From the NCBI RefSeq assembly GCF_030730945.1, contig NZ_JAVAMS010000003.1, forward strand, positions 248,001-312,000: 64,000 bases of DNA, read 5' to 3'. A program made the position numbers and the translations under genes. Below, piece after piece: positions 35,608-45,573 of the stretch; within the stretch, counting starts at the first letter, position 1, and every line of letters starts with the position of its first letter. Under the pieces are notes generated by a model. The model saw nothing but the letters and a program-made list of their open reading frames with translations. It searched no databases and was not told where the DNA came from. Source of the stretch: Aurantiacibacter poecillastricola. Its GTDB lineage: Bacteria; Pseudomonadota; Alphaproteobacteria; Sphingomonadales; Sphingomonadaceae.

Positions 35608-36966
35608 TCAGGCCTCGGCGTCAGCGCGCTTGGCCAGCCATTCCTCCAGCCACTTGATCGTGTAGTCGCCGCTGATGATGTCGGGCTGTTTCACCAGTTC
35701 CTGGTGCAGCGGGATCGAGGTTTTCACGCCATTGATCACCATCTCTTCCAGCGCGCGGCGAAGGCGCATCAGGCACCCCTCGCGCGTGCGACCGTAAACG
35801 ATCAGCTTGGCGATCATGGAGTCGTAATAGGGCGGGATCGTGTATCCGGCATAAAGCCCGCTATCGACGCGGACATGCATGCCGCCTGCCGCGTGGTAAT
35901 AGTCGATCTTGCCCGGGCTGGGAGCGAAGGTGAAGGGATCCTCGGCATTGATGCGGCACTCGATCGCGTGGCCGTTGAAGACGAGTTCGTCCTGCGTCAC
36001 CGAGAGGTCCTTGCCGTCGGCGATGCGGATCTGTTCGCGTACGAGGTCCATACCGGTAATCATCTCGGTAACCGGATGCTCCACCTGCAGGCGGGTATTC
36101 ATTTCGATGAAATAGAACTCGCCATCTTCCCACAGGAATTCGATCGTGCCCGCGCCGCGATAGCCCATTTCGGCCATCGCCTTGGCGACGATGCCGCCCA
36201 TCCGCTCGCGCTCTTCCTGCGTGATGACGGGGGAGGGGGCTTCCTCGAACACCTTCTGGTGGCGGCGTTGCAGCGAGCAGTCGCGCTCGCCCAGGTGGAT
36301 CGCGTTGCCGCGGCCATCGCCGAACACCTGAAACTCGATGTGCCGCGGGTTGCCAAGATACTTCTCGAGATACATCGTGTCGTCGCCGAACGCGGCCTTG
36401 GCCTCGTTCATGGCCTGCTTGACGAGCCTCTCGAGCTGGTCCTCGCTTGGCACGACCTTCATGCCCCGTCCGCCACCGCCGGCAGCCGCCTTCGCGAGCA
36501 CGGGATAGCCGATCTCCTTCGCCACCACGCGCATCTCGTCGAAATCGGAGACCGCGCCGTCGCTGCCGGGTACCAATGGCAAGCCCAGCGCACCGGCGGT
36601 CTTCTTGGCCTGCACCTTGTCGCCCATGGTGCGGATATGCTCGGGCTTGGGCCCGATCCAGGCGATGTCGTGCGCCTCCACAATGTCGGCGAACTTGGCG
36701 TTTTCGGAAAGGAAGCCGTAGCCCGGATGGATGGCGTCCGCCCCGGTGATCTCAGCAGCAGAGATGATGGCAGCGTGGTTCAAATAGCTGTCCGCAGCCG
36801 CGGGCGGACCGATGCACACGGCATGGTCAGCCAGGCGAACATGCATCGCATCGGCGTCGGCGGTGGAGTGCACCGCGACCGTCTCGATGCCCATTTCGTG
36901 TGCAGCGCGGTGGATGCGCAGCGCGATTTCGCCGCGATTGGCGATCAGGATGCGCGAGATGCCCAT
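35608..36966 (-). CDS. accC: Acetyl-CoA carboxylase, biotin carboxylase subunit
   Basis: 452-residue ATP-grasp enzyme that carboxylates biotin on AccB, the first step of malonyl-CoA synthesis. It starts [20 protein letters not shown]. The Gly-rich ATP-binding loop [11 protein letters not shown], the EEAPSPVIT segment, the [13 protein letters not shown] catalytic region and [12 protein letters not shown] are all present. Size is normal for AccC, without a fused biotin domain. It follows accB by 12 bases, the usual accBC operon. Confidence 0.97.
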   Translation of the reverse strand: MGISRILIANRGEIALRIHRAAHEMGIETVAVHSTADADAMHVRLADHAVCIGPPAAADSYLNHAAIISAAEITGADAIHPGYGFLSENAKFADIVEAHDIAWIGPKPEHIRTMGDKVQAKKTAGALGLPLVPGSDGAVSDFDEMRVVAKEIGYPVLAKAAAGGGGRGMKVVPSEDQLERLVKQAMNEAKAAFGDDTMYLEKYLGNPRHIEFQVFGDGRGNAIHLGERDCSLQRRHQKVFEEAPSPVITQEERERMGGIVAKAMAEMGYRGAGTIEFLWEDGEFYFIEMNTRLQVEHPVTEMITGMDLVREQIRIADGKDLSVTQDELVFNGHAIECRINAEDPFTFAPSPGKIDYYHAAGGMHVRVDSGLYAGYTIPPYYDSMIAKLIVYGRTREGCLMRLRRALEEMVINGVKTSIPLHQELVKQPDIISGDYTIKWLEEWLAKRADAEA

Positions 36967-36978
36967 GGAAAGCCTCTC

Positions 36979-37482
36979 CTATTCGACGATGACGAGCGGC
37001 TGGTCGAACTCGACCGGCTCGCCATTGCCGATCATCATGTCCTTCACCGTTCCGTCACGCGGAGCGGTGATCGGGTTCATGACCTTCATCGCCTCGACGA
37101 TCAGCAGCGTATCGCCCGCCTTCACGCTGTCACCGACGGAGACGAAGTTCGGCGAACCGGGCTCCGGAGCGAGGTAGGCCGTGCCTACCATCGGCGATTT
37201 CACGGCATTGGCATTGTCCGCAGGGGCAGGTTGGGCCGGAGCGGCGCCGGCCTGCTGCCCTGCCTCGGGTGCCGGGGCGGCAGGAGCTGCCATGTGGACC
37301 GGTGCCGGCGCAGGGGCGGCAGCTGCGACCGCGCCGCGCGAAACGCGGATCTTGCAGTCGTCATCCTCCACCTCGATCTCCGTAAGGCCGGTTTCGGCCA
37401 GGATATCGGCGAGTTCGCGCACCAGCGCGGTGTCGATGTTCAAACCACCCTTGCGGGCAGCTTTGCCCTTTGTCTCAGGCAT
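36979..37482 (-). CDS. accB: Acetyl-CoA carboxylase, biotin carboxyl carrier protein
   Basis: 167 residues. The N-terminal part (LVRELADILAETGLTEIEVE) is the AccB start. A Pro/Ala-rich mobile linker follows at about residues 55-95. The C-terminal biotinyl domain carries the biotin Lys in VEAMKVMNPI (near residue 129), surrounded by GDTLLI and FDQPLVIVE. It delivers carboxybiotin to the carboxyltransferase and lies directly upstream of accC. Confidence 0.96.
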   Translation of the reverse strand: MPETKGKAARKGGLNIDTALVRELADILAETGLTEIEVEDDDCKIRVSRGAVAAAAPAPAPVHMAAPAAPAPEAGQQAGAAPAQPAPADNANAVKSPMVGTAYLAPEPGSPNFVSVGDSVKAGDTLLIVEAMKVMNPITAPRDGTVKDMMIGNGEPVEFDQPLVIVE

Positions 37483-37562
37483 GCAATCCCCATTCTACGA
37501 CCGTTGCGGAGTTGCAAGCGAGCTAGAGCCTGCCGCGCCGCAACGCAAGTGTCACAAGCTTT

Positions 37563-37997
37563 CTAGAGCTTTGCAGCGGCGTCCAGCGCCAGTTCGTAGC
37601 CATAGGCCCCGAAACCCGCGATGGAGCCGAGGGCCGCCATCGCCACGTAGCTCTTGTGGCGATAGGCCTCGCGCGCGGCGGGGTTGGAGATGTGGACCTC
37701 TATCACCGGCGTCTTGATCGAGCGGATCGCGTCGTAAAGCGCCAGCGAGGTGTGGGTGAGGGCTCCGGCATTCACGATCACGGCCTTCGCTCCCTCGGCC
37801 TGGGCCTCGTGCAGCCAGTCGACCAGATGCCCCTCGTGGTTGGACTGGCGCATCTCGATTTCGATGCCCATCGGTCTTGCCCGGTCCTCAAGGCGGGAGG
37901 CGATTTCGTCGAGCGTGTCCGCGCCATAGATATCCGGTTCGCGCACGCCCAGCAGGTTCAGATTGGGTCCGTTGAGGACAAAAACAGTATCGGTCAT
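37563..37997 (-). CDS. aroQ: 3-dehydroquinate dehydratase, type II
   Basis: 144-residue shikimate-pathway enzyme that dehydrates 3-dehydroquinate. The N-terminal VLNGPNLNLLGVREPDIYG is the type II hallmark with the active-site Tyr and Arg loop. QSNHEGHLVDWLHEA, VNAGALTHTSLAL and VEVHISNPAAREAYRHKS follow, giving the catalytic Asn and His. aroQ-accB-accC in this order is common in alphaproteobacteria. The 80-base gap before accB contains one isolated AAGTGTCAC (37547-37555). Confidence 0.96.
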   Translation of the reverse strand: MTDTVFVLNGPNLNLLGVREPDIYGADTLDEIASRLEDRARPMGIEIEMRQSNHEGHLVDWLHEAQAEGAKAVIVNAGALTHTSLALYDAIRSIKTPVIEVHISNPAAREAYRHKSYVAMAALGSIAGFGAYGYELALDAAAKL

Positions 37998-38066
37998 GGC
38001 ATGGCCCTTAGCCGTCCGGACCCGGCGCGGCCAAGGGCTGATTGCATTTTTCGGCAGGATCGGCGG

Positions 38067-38480
38067 CTACTTCTCCACGCCCTTCACCTTGCCCCACTGG
38101 CGAGCTGCCGTGTAGCCGAGATAACCGGTGCCGAACAGTGCGTAGAGCGGCTCCGGCAGCCCGGCGAGATACGCGTTCATGCCGCGCGCGATCTCTTGCG
38201 CAGTGGCAGGCTCGAAGGCCGAAAGCACACCCATCGGCAGCGCGGTGAGCAGCAGGATATACATGACATAGAGGAAACTTGGCCGGGCGCGGCTGGTCCA
38301 TGGATCCTGCGAGCTGGCTTCGGCGACGATGGCCGAAAGACGCGCCTCGATCTGCTGCATGTCCTGCGTTCCCTGCAGCTTGATAAGCTCCAGCTTGGCG
38401 CGTTCGCGCGCTTCCTTGTCGGGAATGACCTTGTCGATGATCGAGGCGATAGGGCCGATGAGGGATTCGAGAATGGGCAT
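38067..38480 (-). CDS. Holin-like small membrane protein
   Basis: 137 residues. An amphipathic N-terminal region (MPILESLIGPIASIIDKVIP) is followed by a charged coiled-coil (EARERAKLELIKLQGTQDMQ). Two hydrophobic helices come next: FLYVMYILLLTALPMGVLS and LPEPLYALFGTGYLGYTAAR. This matches the 3TM-type holin family seen in alphaproteobacterial phages and gene transfer agents. No endolysin or phage structural genes are nearby, so it is an orphan. Its function could be pore formation or something domesticated. Confidence 0.65.
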   Translation of the reverse strand: MPILESLIGPIASIIDKVIPDKEARERAKLELIKLQGTQDMQQIEARLSAIVAEASSQDPWTSRARPSFLYVMYILLLTALPMGVLSAFEPATAQEIARGMNAYLAGLPEPLYALFGTGYLGYTAARQWGKVKGVEK

Positions 38481-38537
38481 GGGCAGCTGTTCCGGTTGCG
38501 GTTGGAGTCGCGCGGGGGTTTGCGTTTGCGCGCAGCC

Positions 38538-38546
38538 TGTAGGAAA
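38538..38546 (+). promoter_or_regulatory. TGTAGGAAA motif upstream of the cytochrome-YceI gene
   Basis: GCCTGTAGGAAAGA contains TGTAGGAAA, 35-43 bases before the GTG start at 38581, in the region between the divergent holin-like and cytochrome-YceI genes. The same core sits 42-50 bases before the XRE gene (inverse strand). It is a candidate operator; the binding protein is unknown. Confidence 0.35.
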
Positions 38547-38580
38547 GACAGCACTGACCGATCGGCGCGGAACGAGGGGA

Positions 38581-39873
38581 GTGACGGTTTTGCAGGCGAC
38601 GCAGCGATATTCGACCGGCGCAATCGTGCTCCACTGGCTCATCGCTCTGGCGCTGGCAGGCGAGATTGCACTGGGCTTTGCCATGCCCAAGGATGCCAGC
38701 GGTTTCGCCGAATACCAGCTGCACAAATCCATCGGCATAACCATCCTCGTCCTCACCCTCTTGCGGCTGGGCTGGCGCGTCATCCATTCGCGCCCGGCAC
38801 CGATAGAGGGTGGTCTCACCGGCTTCCTTGCGCGTGCCGTGCATTTCGGTTTCTACGTCCTCCTGATCGCCATGCCGCTCACGGGCTGGGCTCTGGTGTC
38901 GAGCGACGAGATCGACGTGCCGACTCTCCTCTACGGCACGGTTCCCCTGCCGCACTTGCCCTTGGGGGAGGAATGGAACGGGCTCGCGAACGAGACGCAC
39001 GAATGGCTTGCCTGGGGCGCGCTGGCGCTTTTCGCGCTGCACGTGGCAGGGGCGCTGCGGCACCATTACCTCATCAAGGACGGGCTGCTCGCCCGCATGA
39101 GCCCGCGCGGAGGCGGCCATTTCGCGATTGCGATGACAGGACTGGTGCTGGCGACAGGCCTGCTGGTCTTTCTTGGCGTGGGGCAGGAGCGGGAACTGGC
39201 CATCGCGCCTCCCGATGTGGAGGGATCGGAAACCGCGACGATGGACGACGAGCTTCTCACGGCTTCACCGACGCCCGAGGCGACCGAGACCGCTGAAAGC
39301 GAGGAAGAGGAGCTGGCAGAGGACGAAACAGCGAATCCCGAAGATGCCGAGGATGCTCTCGCTACCGCGCCCGAACCGTCCGGCCCGCCGCCATCGTGGA
39401 CGATCCGTCCGGGCGGCAGCCTGCGTTTCACCGTCGACAATGCAGGAAGCGCGTTGAACGGCAGCTTTGCGAACTGGTCGGGCGATATCGTGATGGATCC
39501 CGACGAGCCCGAGACCGCCGAGATCACGATCCGCGTCGACCTCGCCAGCGCCAGTCTTGGCGATGCGACACAGGACAACATGCTGCGTGGTAGCAACTTC
39601 CTCGATACATCCGCCTTCCCGCAGGCCGTGTGGCGCAGCACGGCGGTCCGGCGTGTCTCTGGCAATTCCTACGAGGCGGATGGCACGCTGTCGCTGAAGG
39701 GTGCCAGCAGGCCGCAGCGGATCAGGTTTACTCTCTCGGGCAGCGGCAACAGACGCTCGGTGGAGGGTAGTGCCAGCGTGGATCGCAACGCATTTTCGGT
39801 AGGCACAGGGTCGAATGCGGAAAACCTGTCGAGCTCGGTGCGGGTGAATTTCGCCTTCGATGCAACCTCCTGA
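38581..39873 (+). CDS. Cytochrome b561-YceI fusion protein
   Basis: 430 residues. Residues about 1-200 are a four-helix cytochrome b561 domain with His in AIVLHWLIALA, YQLHKSIGIT, RAVHFGFYVL and LFALHVAGALRHH. A further helix (GLVLATGLLVFLGV) is followed by an acidic linker (about residues 225-265, rich in Glu and Asp). The C-terminal 165 residues are a YceI-like lipocalin domain: SWTIRPGGSLRFTV, then ETAEITIRVDLASASLGDA and the DTSAFPQAVW block. YceI domains bind polyisoprenoids. The fusion suggests quinone- or isoprenoid-linked electron transfer at the membrane. GTG 38581 or TTG 38590 could be the start. Confidence 0.85.
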   Translation: MTVLQATQRYSTGAIVLHWLIALALAGEIALGFAMPKDASGFAEYQLHKSIGITILVLTLLRLGWRVIHSRPAPIEGGLTGFLARAVHFGFYVLLIAMPLTGWALVSSDEIDVPTLLYGTVPLPHLPLGEEWNGLANETHEWLAWGALALFALHVAGALRHHYLIKDGLLARMSPRGGGHFAIAMTGLVLATGLLVFLGVGQERELAIAPPDVEGSETATMDDELLTASPTPEATETAESEEEELAEDETANPEDAEDALATAPEPSGPPPSWTIRPGGSLRFTVDNAGSALNGSFANWSGDIVMDPDEPETAEITIRVDLASASLGDATQDNMLRGSNFLDTSAFPQAVWRSTAVRRVSGNSYEADGTLSLKGASRPQRIRFTLSGSGNRRSVEGSASVDRNAFSVGTGSNAENLSSSVRVNFAFDATS

Positions 39874-39922
39874 CGTTCGGCCGCGTTGAAACCCTGCAGC
39901 GCGTCTGTATGAGGATGGTTTC

Positions 39923-42076
39923 ATGAGTGACCAAAAACCCACCAAGTCCGATTGGCAGTCCAAGGCCGAAAAGGAAGTGAAAGGCCGCGACCTGACCTGG
40001 CACACGCCGGAGGGGATCGCCGTCCAGCCGCTCTACAGCGCCGAGGATGTCGAGGGGCTCGACCCCGGCTTTCCGGGTTTCGCGCCGTTCACGCGCGGCC
40101 CCTACGCCTCGATGTATACAGGCCGCCCGTGGACGATCCGCCAATATGCGGGCTTTTCCACGGCCGAGGAATCGAATGCCTTCTACCGCCGCAACCTGGC
40201 CGCCGGTCAGAAGGGACTGTCGGTTGCCTTCGACCTTGCCACGCATCGCGGTTACGATTCGGACCATCCGCGTGTCGTGGGCGACGTGGGCAAGGCGGGT
40301 GTCGCCATCGACACCGTGCGCGACATGGAGATCCTGTTCAACCAGATCCCGCTCGACGAGATGAGCGTCTCGATGACGATGAACGGCGCGGTGATCCCGG
40401 TGATGGCGTTCTATATCGTCGCGGCGGAGCGTTCGGGGGTAAGCCAGGAGAAGCTTAGCGGCACCATCCAGAACGACATCCTGAAGGAGTTCATGGTCCG
40501 CAACACCTATATCTATCCGCCCGAACCATCGATGCGGATCGTGTCGGACATCATCGCCTACACGGCAGCGCACATGCCGCGCTTCAACTCGATCTCGATC
40601 AGCGGTTACCACATGCACGAGGCCGGGGCGACGGCAGTGCAGGAACTTGCATTCACCATCGCCGACGGCAAGGAATACGTGCAGCGCGCGATGGCAACCG
40701 GGCTCGACATCGACGCCTTCGCACCGCGCCTGTCCTTCTTCTGGGGCATCGGCATGAACTTCTTCATGGAGATCGCCAAGATGCGCGCAGGCCGCGTGCT
40801 GTGGCACGATGTCATGGACGAACTGGGCGCGCAGAACCCCAAGTCGAAGATGCTGCGCACGCACTGCCAGACGAGCGGTGTCTCGCTGCAGGAACAGGAT
40901 CCCTACAACAACGTCATCCGTACCACGCTGGAAGCGCTGGCTGCCGTGCTGGGCGGCACGCAGTCGCTTCACACCAATGCGCTGGACGAGGCGCTGGCGC
41001 TGCCGACCGACTTCTCCGCCCGCATCGCGCGAAACACGCAGCTGATGATCGAGGAGGAGAGCGGGGTGACGAACGTCGCCGATCCGCTCGGCGGTTCCTA
41101 CTATATCGAGAGCCTGACGAACGAGCTGGTCGAAAAGGCCCGCGCGCTGATGGCAGAGGTGGATGAACTCGGCGGCATGACGAAGGCGGTGGCCAGCGGC
41201 ATGCCCAAAGCGCGGATCGAGGAAGCGGCGGCGGCGAAGCAGGCCAGGGTCGACAAGGGCGAGACGGTGATCGTCGGCGTCAACAAGTACCGCCTCGATG
41301 AAGAGGCGCATATCGACACGCTCGACATCGACAATCACAAGGTGCGCCAAAGCCAGATCGCGCGGATCGAGAAGGTTCGCGAAGCCCGGGATGAAGCAGC
41401 CTGCCAGGCGGCGCTGCGGGCCATCACCAAGGGCGCCAGAGGTGGCGGCAACATGCTCGAACTCGCTGTCGAAGCGGCGCGCCATGACGCGACGCTGGGC
41501 GAGATAAGCCAGGCGATGGAAGACGCCTTCGGCCGCTACGACACCGTGCCATCGCCCGTGAAAGGCATCTATGCCAGCGCCTATGAAGGCGACTCGCGAT
41601 ATGCCCAGGTGGTGGAGGGCGTGGAAGCCGTGGCCCGCCGCCTCGACCACAAGCCGCGCGTGCTGGTCGCCAAGATGGGCCAGGACGGTCACGACCGGGG
41701 TGCCAACGTGATTGCATCCGCCTTTGCCGACATGGGCTTCGAGGTCATCAGCGGACCGCTGTTCCAGACGCCCGAGGAAACCGCACGCATGGCGCTGGAG
41801 CACGAGGTGGATGCGGTAGGTGCAAGCTCGCTTGCCGCCGGTCACAAGACCCTGATCCCCGAATTGATCGAGCACCTGAAGGACGCAGGTCGCGCGGATA
41901 TAAAGGTGGTGGCTGGCGGCGTGATTCCGCCGCAGGACTACGATTTCCTGAAGAAAGCGGGCGTACAAGGTATATACGGTCCGGGCACGAATGTGATCGA
42001 AGCGGCGGCAGACCTGCTGCGTTTGCTGGGGCACAACATGCCGCCGGCAGACGAGGCTCTCGACGCAGCCGAATAA
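39923..42076 (+). CDS. scpA: Methylmalonyl-CoA mutase, single-chain
   Basis: 717-residue adenosylcobalamin enzyme that converts (R)-methylmalonyl-CoA to succinyl-CoA. The N-terminal barrel begins [17 protein letters not shown]. Active-site blocks include [20 protein letters not shown] and [14 protein letters not shown]. The C-terminal B12 domain has the cobalt ligand His in [13 protein letters not shown] (near residue 590), with the following SLAAGH and [12 protein letters not shown]. It completes propionate use with PCC alpha downstream. An ATG after AGGATGG is used. Confidence 0.96.
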   Translation: MSDQKPTKSDWQSKAEKEVKGRDLTWHTPEGIAVQPLYSAEDVEGLDPGFPGFAPFTRGPYASMYTGRPWTIRQYAGFSTAEESNAFYRRNLAAGQKGLSVAFDLATHRGYDSDHPRVVGDVGKAGVAIDTVRDMEILFNQIPLDEMSVSMTMNGAVIPVMAFYIVAAERSGVSQEKLSGTIQNDILKEFMVRNTYIYPPEPSMRIVSDIIAYTAAHMPRFNSISISGYHMHEAGATAVQELAFTIADGKEYVQRAMATGLDIDAFAPRLSFFWGIGMNFFMEIAKMRAGRVLWHDVMDELGAQNPKSKMLRTHCQTSGVSLQEQDPYNNVIRTTLEALAAVLGGTQSLHTNALDEALALPTDFSARIARNTQLMIEEESGVTNVADPLGGSYYIESLTNELVEKARALMAEVDELGGMTKAVASGMPKARIEEAAAAKQARVDKGETVIVGVNKYRLDEEAHIDTLDIDNHKVRQSQIARIEKVREARDEAACQAALRAITKGARGGGNMLELAVEAARHDATLGEISQAMEDAFGRYDTVPSPVKGIYASAYEGDSRYAQVVEGVEAVARRLDHKPRVLVAKMGQDGHDRGANVIASAFADMGFEVISGPLFQTPEETARMALEHEVDAVGASSLAAGHKTLIPELIEHLKDAGRADIKVVAGGVIPPQDYDFLKKAGVQGIYGPGTNVIEAAADLLRLLGHNMPPADEALDAAE

Positions 42077-42093
42077 CCGGGAAGGGAATTGCC

Positions 42094-43383
42094 ATGAAAG
42101 ACCACAGGATCGAAACGCTCACCATCCATGCCGGACAGCAGCCCGATCCCACCACGAATGCGCGGATCACGCCGATCTATCAGACGGCGAGCTACGTCTT
42201 CAACGATGCCGAGCATGCGGCGAACCTCTTCGCGCTGAAGGAATTCGGCAACATCTACAGCCGCATCATGAACCCCACGAACGACGCGCTGGAACAGAAG
42301 ATCGCCGCGCTCGAAGGCGGGGTTGGCGCGCTGGGCGTTGCTTCCGGCCACGCGGCGCAGCTGATCGCATTCCACACGCTGATGGAGCCGGGCTGCAATA
42401 TCGTCGCGGCGAAGAAGCTCTATGGCGGCTCGCTCAACCAGATGGGCGAGAGCTTCCGCAAGTTCGGCTGGGAAACGCGCTTCGTCGACACCGACGATGT
42501 CGAGAACGTGCGCGCGGCAATGGACGACCAGACGCGCTGCGTTTTCATCGAAAGCCTCGCCAATCCCGGCGGCGTCGTCACCGATATCGCCGCGATTGCC
42601 GATATCGCGCACGAGGGTGGCGTGCCGCTGATCGTGGACAACACCATGGCCAGTCCCGCACTATGTCGCCCTATCGAGCACGGCGCGGACATCATCACGC
42701 ATTCCACCACCAAGTTCCTGAACGGCCACGGCAATGCCATCGGCGGCGTGATCGTGGACAGCGGCAAGTTCGACTGGAAGGCGCAAGGCGACAAGTTCCC
42801 CAGTCTGACCCAGCCGAACGGCAGCTACCACGGCGCGGTGCTGGTCGACGCGCTGGAGCCCATCGGCCCCATCGCCTTCATCGTCGCCTGCCGCGTGCTG
42901 GGCCTGCGCGACCTTGGTCCGGCGCTCTCGCCGCAGAACGCATGGCTGGCGCTGACGGGCATGGAAACACTCGCCCTGCGCATGGAGCGGCATTGCGACA
43001 ATGCGCTGGCGGTGGCGAAGTGGTTGCAGGATCACCCCAAGATCGAATGGGTCAGCTACGCCGGGCTGGACGGAAACAAGTACAAGCCGCTCGCCGACAA
43101 GTACCTCGGCGGCAAGGGCGGGGCGGTGTTCACCTTCGGAGTTAAGGGCGGATACGAAGCTGGCGTGAAGCTGGTGCAGGGCGTCGAACTGTTCAGCCAC
43201 CTCGCCAATATCGGTGACACGCGTTCGCTCATCATCCACCCGGCCTCGACCACGCACAGTCAGCTCGAAGGCGACGCGCTGCTGGCCGCAGGCGCCGGAC
43301 CGGACGTGGTGCGCATTTCCGTCGGCATCGAGCATGTCGACGATATCATTGCCGATCTCGAGAAAGGCCTCGCAAGCATCTGA
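42094..43383 (+). CDS. O-acetylhomoserine sulfhydrylase (MetY-type, PLP-dependent)
   Basis: 429-residue Cys/Met metabolism PLP enzyme. The start HRIETLTIHAGQQPDPTTNA and the GNIYSRIMNPTNDALEQK block are MetY-like. The cofactor Lys lies in HSTTKFLNGHG (near residue 207). The long insert (KFPSLTQPNGSYHG) favours O-acetylhomoserine aminocarboxypropyltransferase over MetB/MetC. It makes homocysteine or methionine precursors. It lies between the mutase (17-base gap) and pccA (overlapping start), an unexpected place for a sulfur enzyme. Confidence 0.92.
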   Translation: MKDHRIETLTIHAGQQPDPTTNARITPIYQTASYVFNDAEHAANLFALKEFGNIYSRIMNPTNDALEQKIAALEGGVGALGVASGHAAQLIAFHTLMEPGCNIVAAKKLYGGSLNQMGESFRKFGWETRFVDTDDVENVRAAMDDQTRCVFIESLANPGGVVTDIAAIADIAHEGGVPLIVDNTMASPALCRPIEHGADIITHSTTKFLNGHGNAIGGVIVDSGKFDWKAQGDKFPSLTQPNGSYHGAVLVDALEPIGPIAFIVACRVLGLRDLGPALSPQNAWLALTGMETLALRMERHCDNALAVAKWLQDHPKIEWVSYAGLDGNKYKPLADKYLGGKGGAVFTFGVKGGYEAGVKLVQGVELFSHLANIGDTRSLIIHPASTTHSQLEGDALLAAGAGPDVVRISVGIEHVDDIIADLEKGLASI

Positions 43384-45392
43384 TGTTCAAGAAAATCCTC
43401 ATCGCCAATCGTGGCGAGATCGCCTGCCGGGTCATCAAGACGGCGAAGGCCATGGGTATCGAGACCGTGGCGGTCTATTCCGATGCCGATGCGCGCGCGC
43501 CGTTTGTGCAGATGGCGGACGAGGCCGTGCATATCGGCCCGCCACCTGCGGGCGAGTCCTACCTGGTGGCGGAAAAGATCATTGCCGCGTGCAAGCAGAC
43601 CGGGGCCGAGGCAGTGCATCCGGGTTATGGCTTCCTGTCCGAACGCGCCAGCTTCGTCGAGGCGCTGGAGAAGGAGAACATCACCTTCATCGGCCCGCCC
43701 GCCAGCGCAATCGCGGCGATGGGCGACAAGATCGAGAGCAAGAAACTCGCCAAGGAAGCGGGCGTCAACACCGTGCCCGGTTCGGAGGACGCCATCGACA
43801 CTACCCAGGAGGCGCTGAAGGTCTCCAACGAAATCGGCTACCCGGTGATGATGAAGGCAAGCGCGGGCGGCGGCGGCAAGGGCATGCGCCTCGCCTGGAA
43901 CGACAAGGACGTGGAGGAAGGCTTCGAGGCAACGAAGCGCGAGGGCCTCAACTCCTTCGGCGATGATCGCGTCTTTATCGAGAAGTTCATCGAGGATCCG
44001 CGCCATATCGAGATCCAGGTGCTGGGCGACAAGCACGGCACGGTGCTCTACCTGAACGAGCGCGAATGTTCGATCCAGCGTCGCCACCAGAAGGTGGTCG
44101 AGGAAGCGCCGTCGCCCTTCGTCACGCCCGAAATGCGCCGCAAGATGGGCGAGCAGGCCGTCGCGCTTTCGAAGGCCGTGGGCTACCATTCGGCAGGCAC
44201 GGTGGAACTGATCGTCAGCGGGGCGGACCCGACCGGCGAGAGTTTCTACTTCCTCGAGATGAACACCCGCCTGCAGGTGGAGCATCCGGTCACGGAAGCG
44301 ATCACCGGCATCGATCTCGTCGAATACATGATCCGCGTAGCAGCCGGCGAAAAGCTCCCGATGAGCCAGGAGGATATCGGCATCGACGGCTGGTCGATCG
44401 AGACCCGGATCTATGCCGAGGACCCCTATCGAGGCTTCCTCCCCTCGACCGGGCGACTGGTGCGCTACGATACGCCGGTGGAGCCGTGGGCGGGCGACCT
44501 TCGCGGCGTGGACGGCGTGCGCTTCGACAGCGGAGTGCAGGAAGGCGGCGAGGTGTCGATCTTCTACGACCCCATGATCGCCAAGCTCATTACCTGGGGT
44601 GAGACCCGCGATGAGGCAGCGGACCTGCAGGTCAAGGCGCTCGACGGGGTGGAGTTGACGGGGTTAGGCCACAATGTCGACTTCCTCTCGGCCCTCATGC
44701 AGCACGAGCGCTTCCGCAGCGGCAACCTCACTACAGGTTTCATCGCCGAGGAATATCCCGAAGGCTTCGCAGGGGCCGCCACCAGCGAGGAGCGAATACG
44801 CACGGTCGCCGCCATCGCCGCGCGCATCGAGTTCACACACCAGCAGCGGCAGCGGCAAATAAGCGGGCAGCTCGACGGCCCGCAGCCGGTCACGCCTGCA
44901 TGGATCGTGCGGGTGGACGGGGTGGACCACACGGTGACCCTGGGCGAGGAAAGCGTTGTCATCGACGGGCATGAGATCGCCCTCAAATGCGACTGGACGC
45001 CGGGCGCACGCACCGCCACCGCCGTGCAGCCGGGCGGCCCGGTACTGGGCCTCAGGATCACGCGCTTGCGCCCGAACTGGGAGATTAACACCCACGGCCG
45101 CAGCTACACGGCTCGGTGCCTGCCCGCCCGTATCGCGCCGCTCGCCGATCACATGATCGAGAAGGAGCCGCCTGACACCTCAAAGATGCTGCTGTGTCCG
45201 ATGCCGGGCCTCCTAGTGAAGCTGCATGTGGGGGAAGGCGATGCGGTCGAGAGCGGGCAGCCTCTCGCCACGGTGGAAGCGATGAAGATGGAGAACATCC
45301 TTCGCGCGGAGAAATCCGGCACCGTTGCCAGCGTCAATTTCGACGAGGGCGAGACCTTGATGGTCGATGCGGTGATCCTCGAGCTGGAATGA
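43383..45392 (+). CDS. pccA: Propionyl-CoA (acyl-CoA) carboxylase alpha subunit
   Basis: 669-residue biotin-dependent subunit. The N-terminal biotin carboxylase domain has [20 protein letters not shown], the ATP loop KASAGGGGKGMRLAW, EEAPSPFVTPE and [16 protein letters not shown] linking BT domain follows. The C-terminal biotinyl domain carries VEAMKMENILRAE (Lys near 635). With the beta subunit (not here) it carboxylates propionyl-CoA to methylmalonyl-CoA, feeding ScpA. Its ATG overlaps the last base of the MetY stop. Confidence 0.94.
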   Translation: MFKKILIANRGEIACRVIKTAKAMGIETVAVYSDADARAPFVQMADEAVHIGPPPAGESYLVAEKIIAACKQTGAEAVHPGYGFLSERASFVEALEKENITFIGPPASAIAAMGDKIESKKLAKEAGVNTVPGSEDAIDTTQEALKVSNEIGYPVMMKASAGGGGKGMRLAWNDKDVEEGFEATKREGLNSFGDDRVFIEKFIEDPRHIEIQVLGDKHGTVLYLNERECSIQRRHQKVVEEAPSPFVTPEMRRKMGEQAVALSKAVGYHSAGTVELIVSGADPTGESFYFLEMNTRLQVEHPVTEAITGIDLVEYMIRVAAGEKLPMSQEDIGIDGWSIETRIYAEDPYRGFLPSTGRLVRYDTPVEPWAGDLRGVDGVRFDSGVQEGGEVSIFYDPMIAKLITWGETRDEAADLQVKALDGVELTGLGHNVDFLSALMQHERFRSGNLTTGFIAEEYPEGFAGAATSEERIRTVAAIAARIEFTHQQRQRQISGQLDGPQPVTPAWIVRVDGVDHTVTLGEESVVIDGHEIALKCDWTPGARTATAVQPGGPVLGLRITRLRPNWEINTHGRSYTARCLPARIAPLADHMIEKEPPDTSKMLLCPMPGLLVKLHVGEGDAVESGQPLATVEAMKMENILRAEKSGTVASVNFDEGETLMVDAVILELE

Positions 45393-45481
45393 CATGGGCC
45401 TTCGGGCACTCTTGCGAAGGTTTCGCCACGCGCTAATACTGTAACCGCGGATACCGGGCCCCTCTGGCGGGCGGCGCAAGC

Positions 45482-45573
45482 CTCCCGTGATGTCGGACCG
45501 CATCGGAAAGCCGATGCTGTTTCGACGGGAGATCGATCTCCTCCAATTGCATCGGCAGATGGATGAAGAGGAG
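45482..45573 (+). promoter_or_regulatory. Structured leader upstream of the carbonic anhydrase gene
   Basis: CTCCCGT (45482-45488) pairs with ACGGGAG (45525-45531), enclosing GCATCGG (45500-45506) with CCGATGC (45511-45517) around an AAAG loop. A second GCATCGG at 45549-45555 could pair with the same CCGATGC instead. CTCCTC (45538-45543) could pair with the GAGGAG ribosome site (45568-45573). These alternatives look like a translation-control switch. No known riboswitch class is recognised. The rest of 45393-45481 shows nothing further. Confidence 0.4.

Noticed and set aside
35596..37566. A 656-residue open frame antisense to accC-accB
   Set aside because: It is the complement of two well-supported genes. 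Long antisense frames arise by chance in GC-rich coding DNA, and the translation resembles no family.
38067..38480. The holin-like gene as evidence of a prophage
   Set aside because: There are no capsid, tail, integrase or lysin genes nearby; flanking genes are housekeeping.
39728..42034. A 768-residue open frame antisense to methylmalonyl-CoA mutase
   Set aside because: The plus-strand mutase is unequivocal; the antisense product is compositionally biased with no domain.
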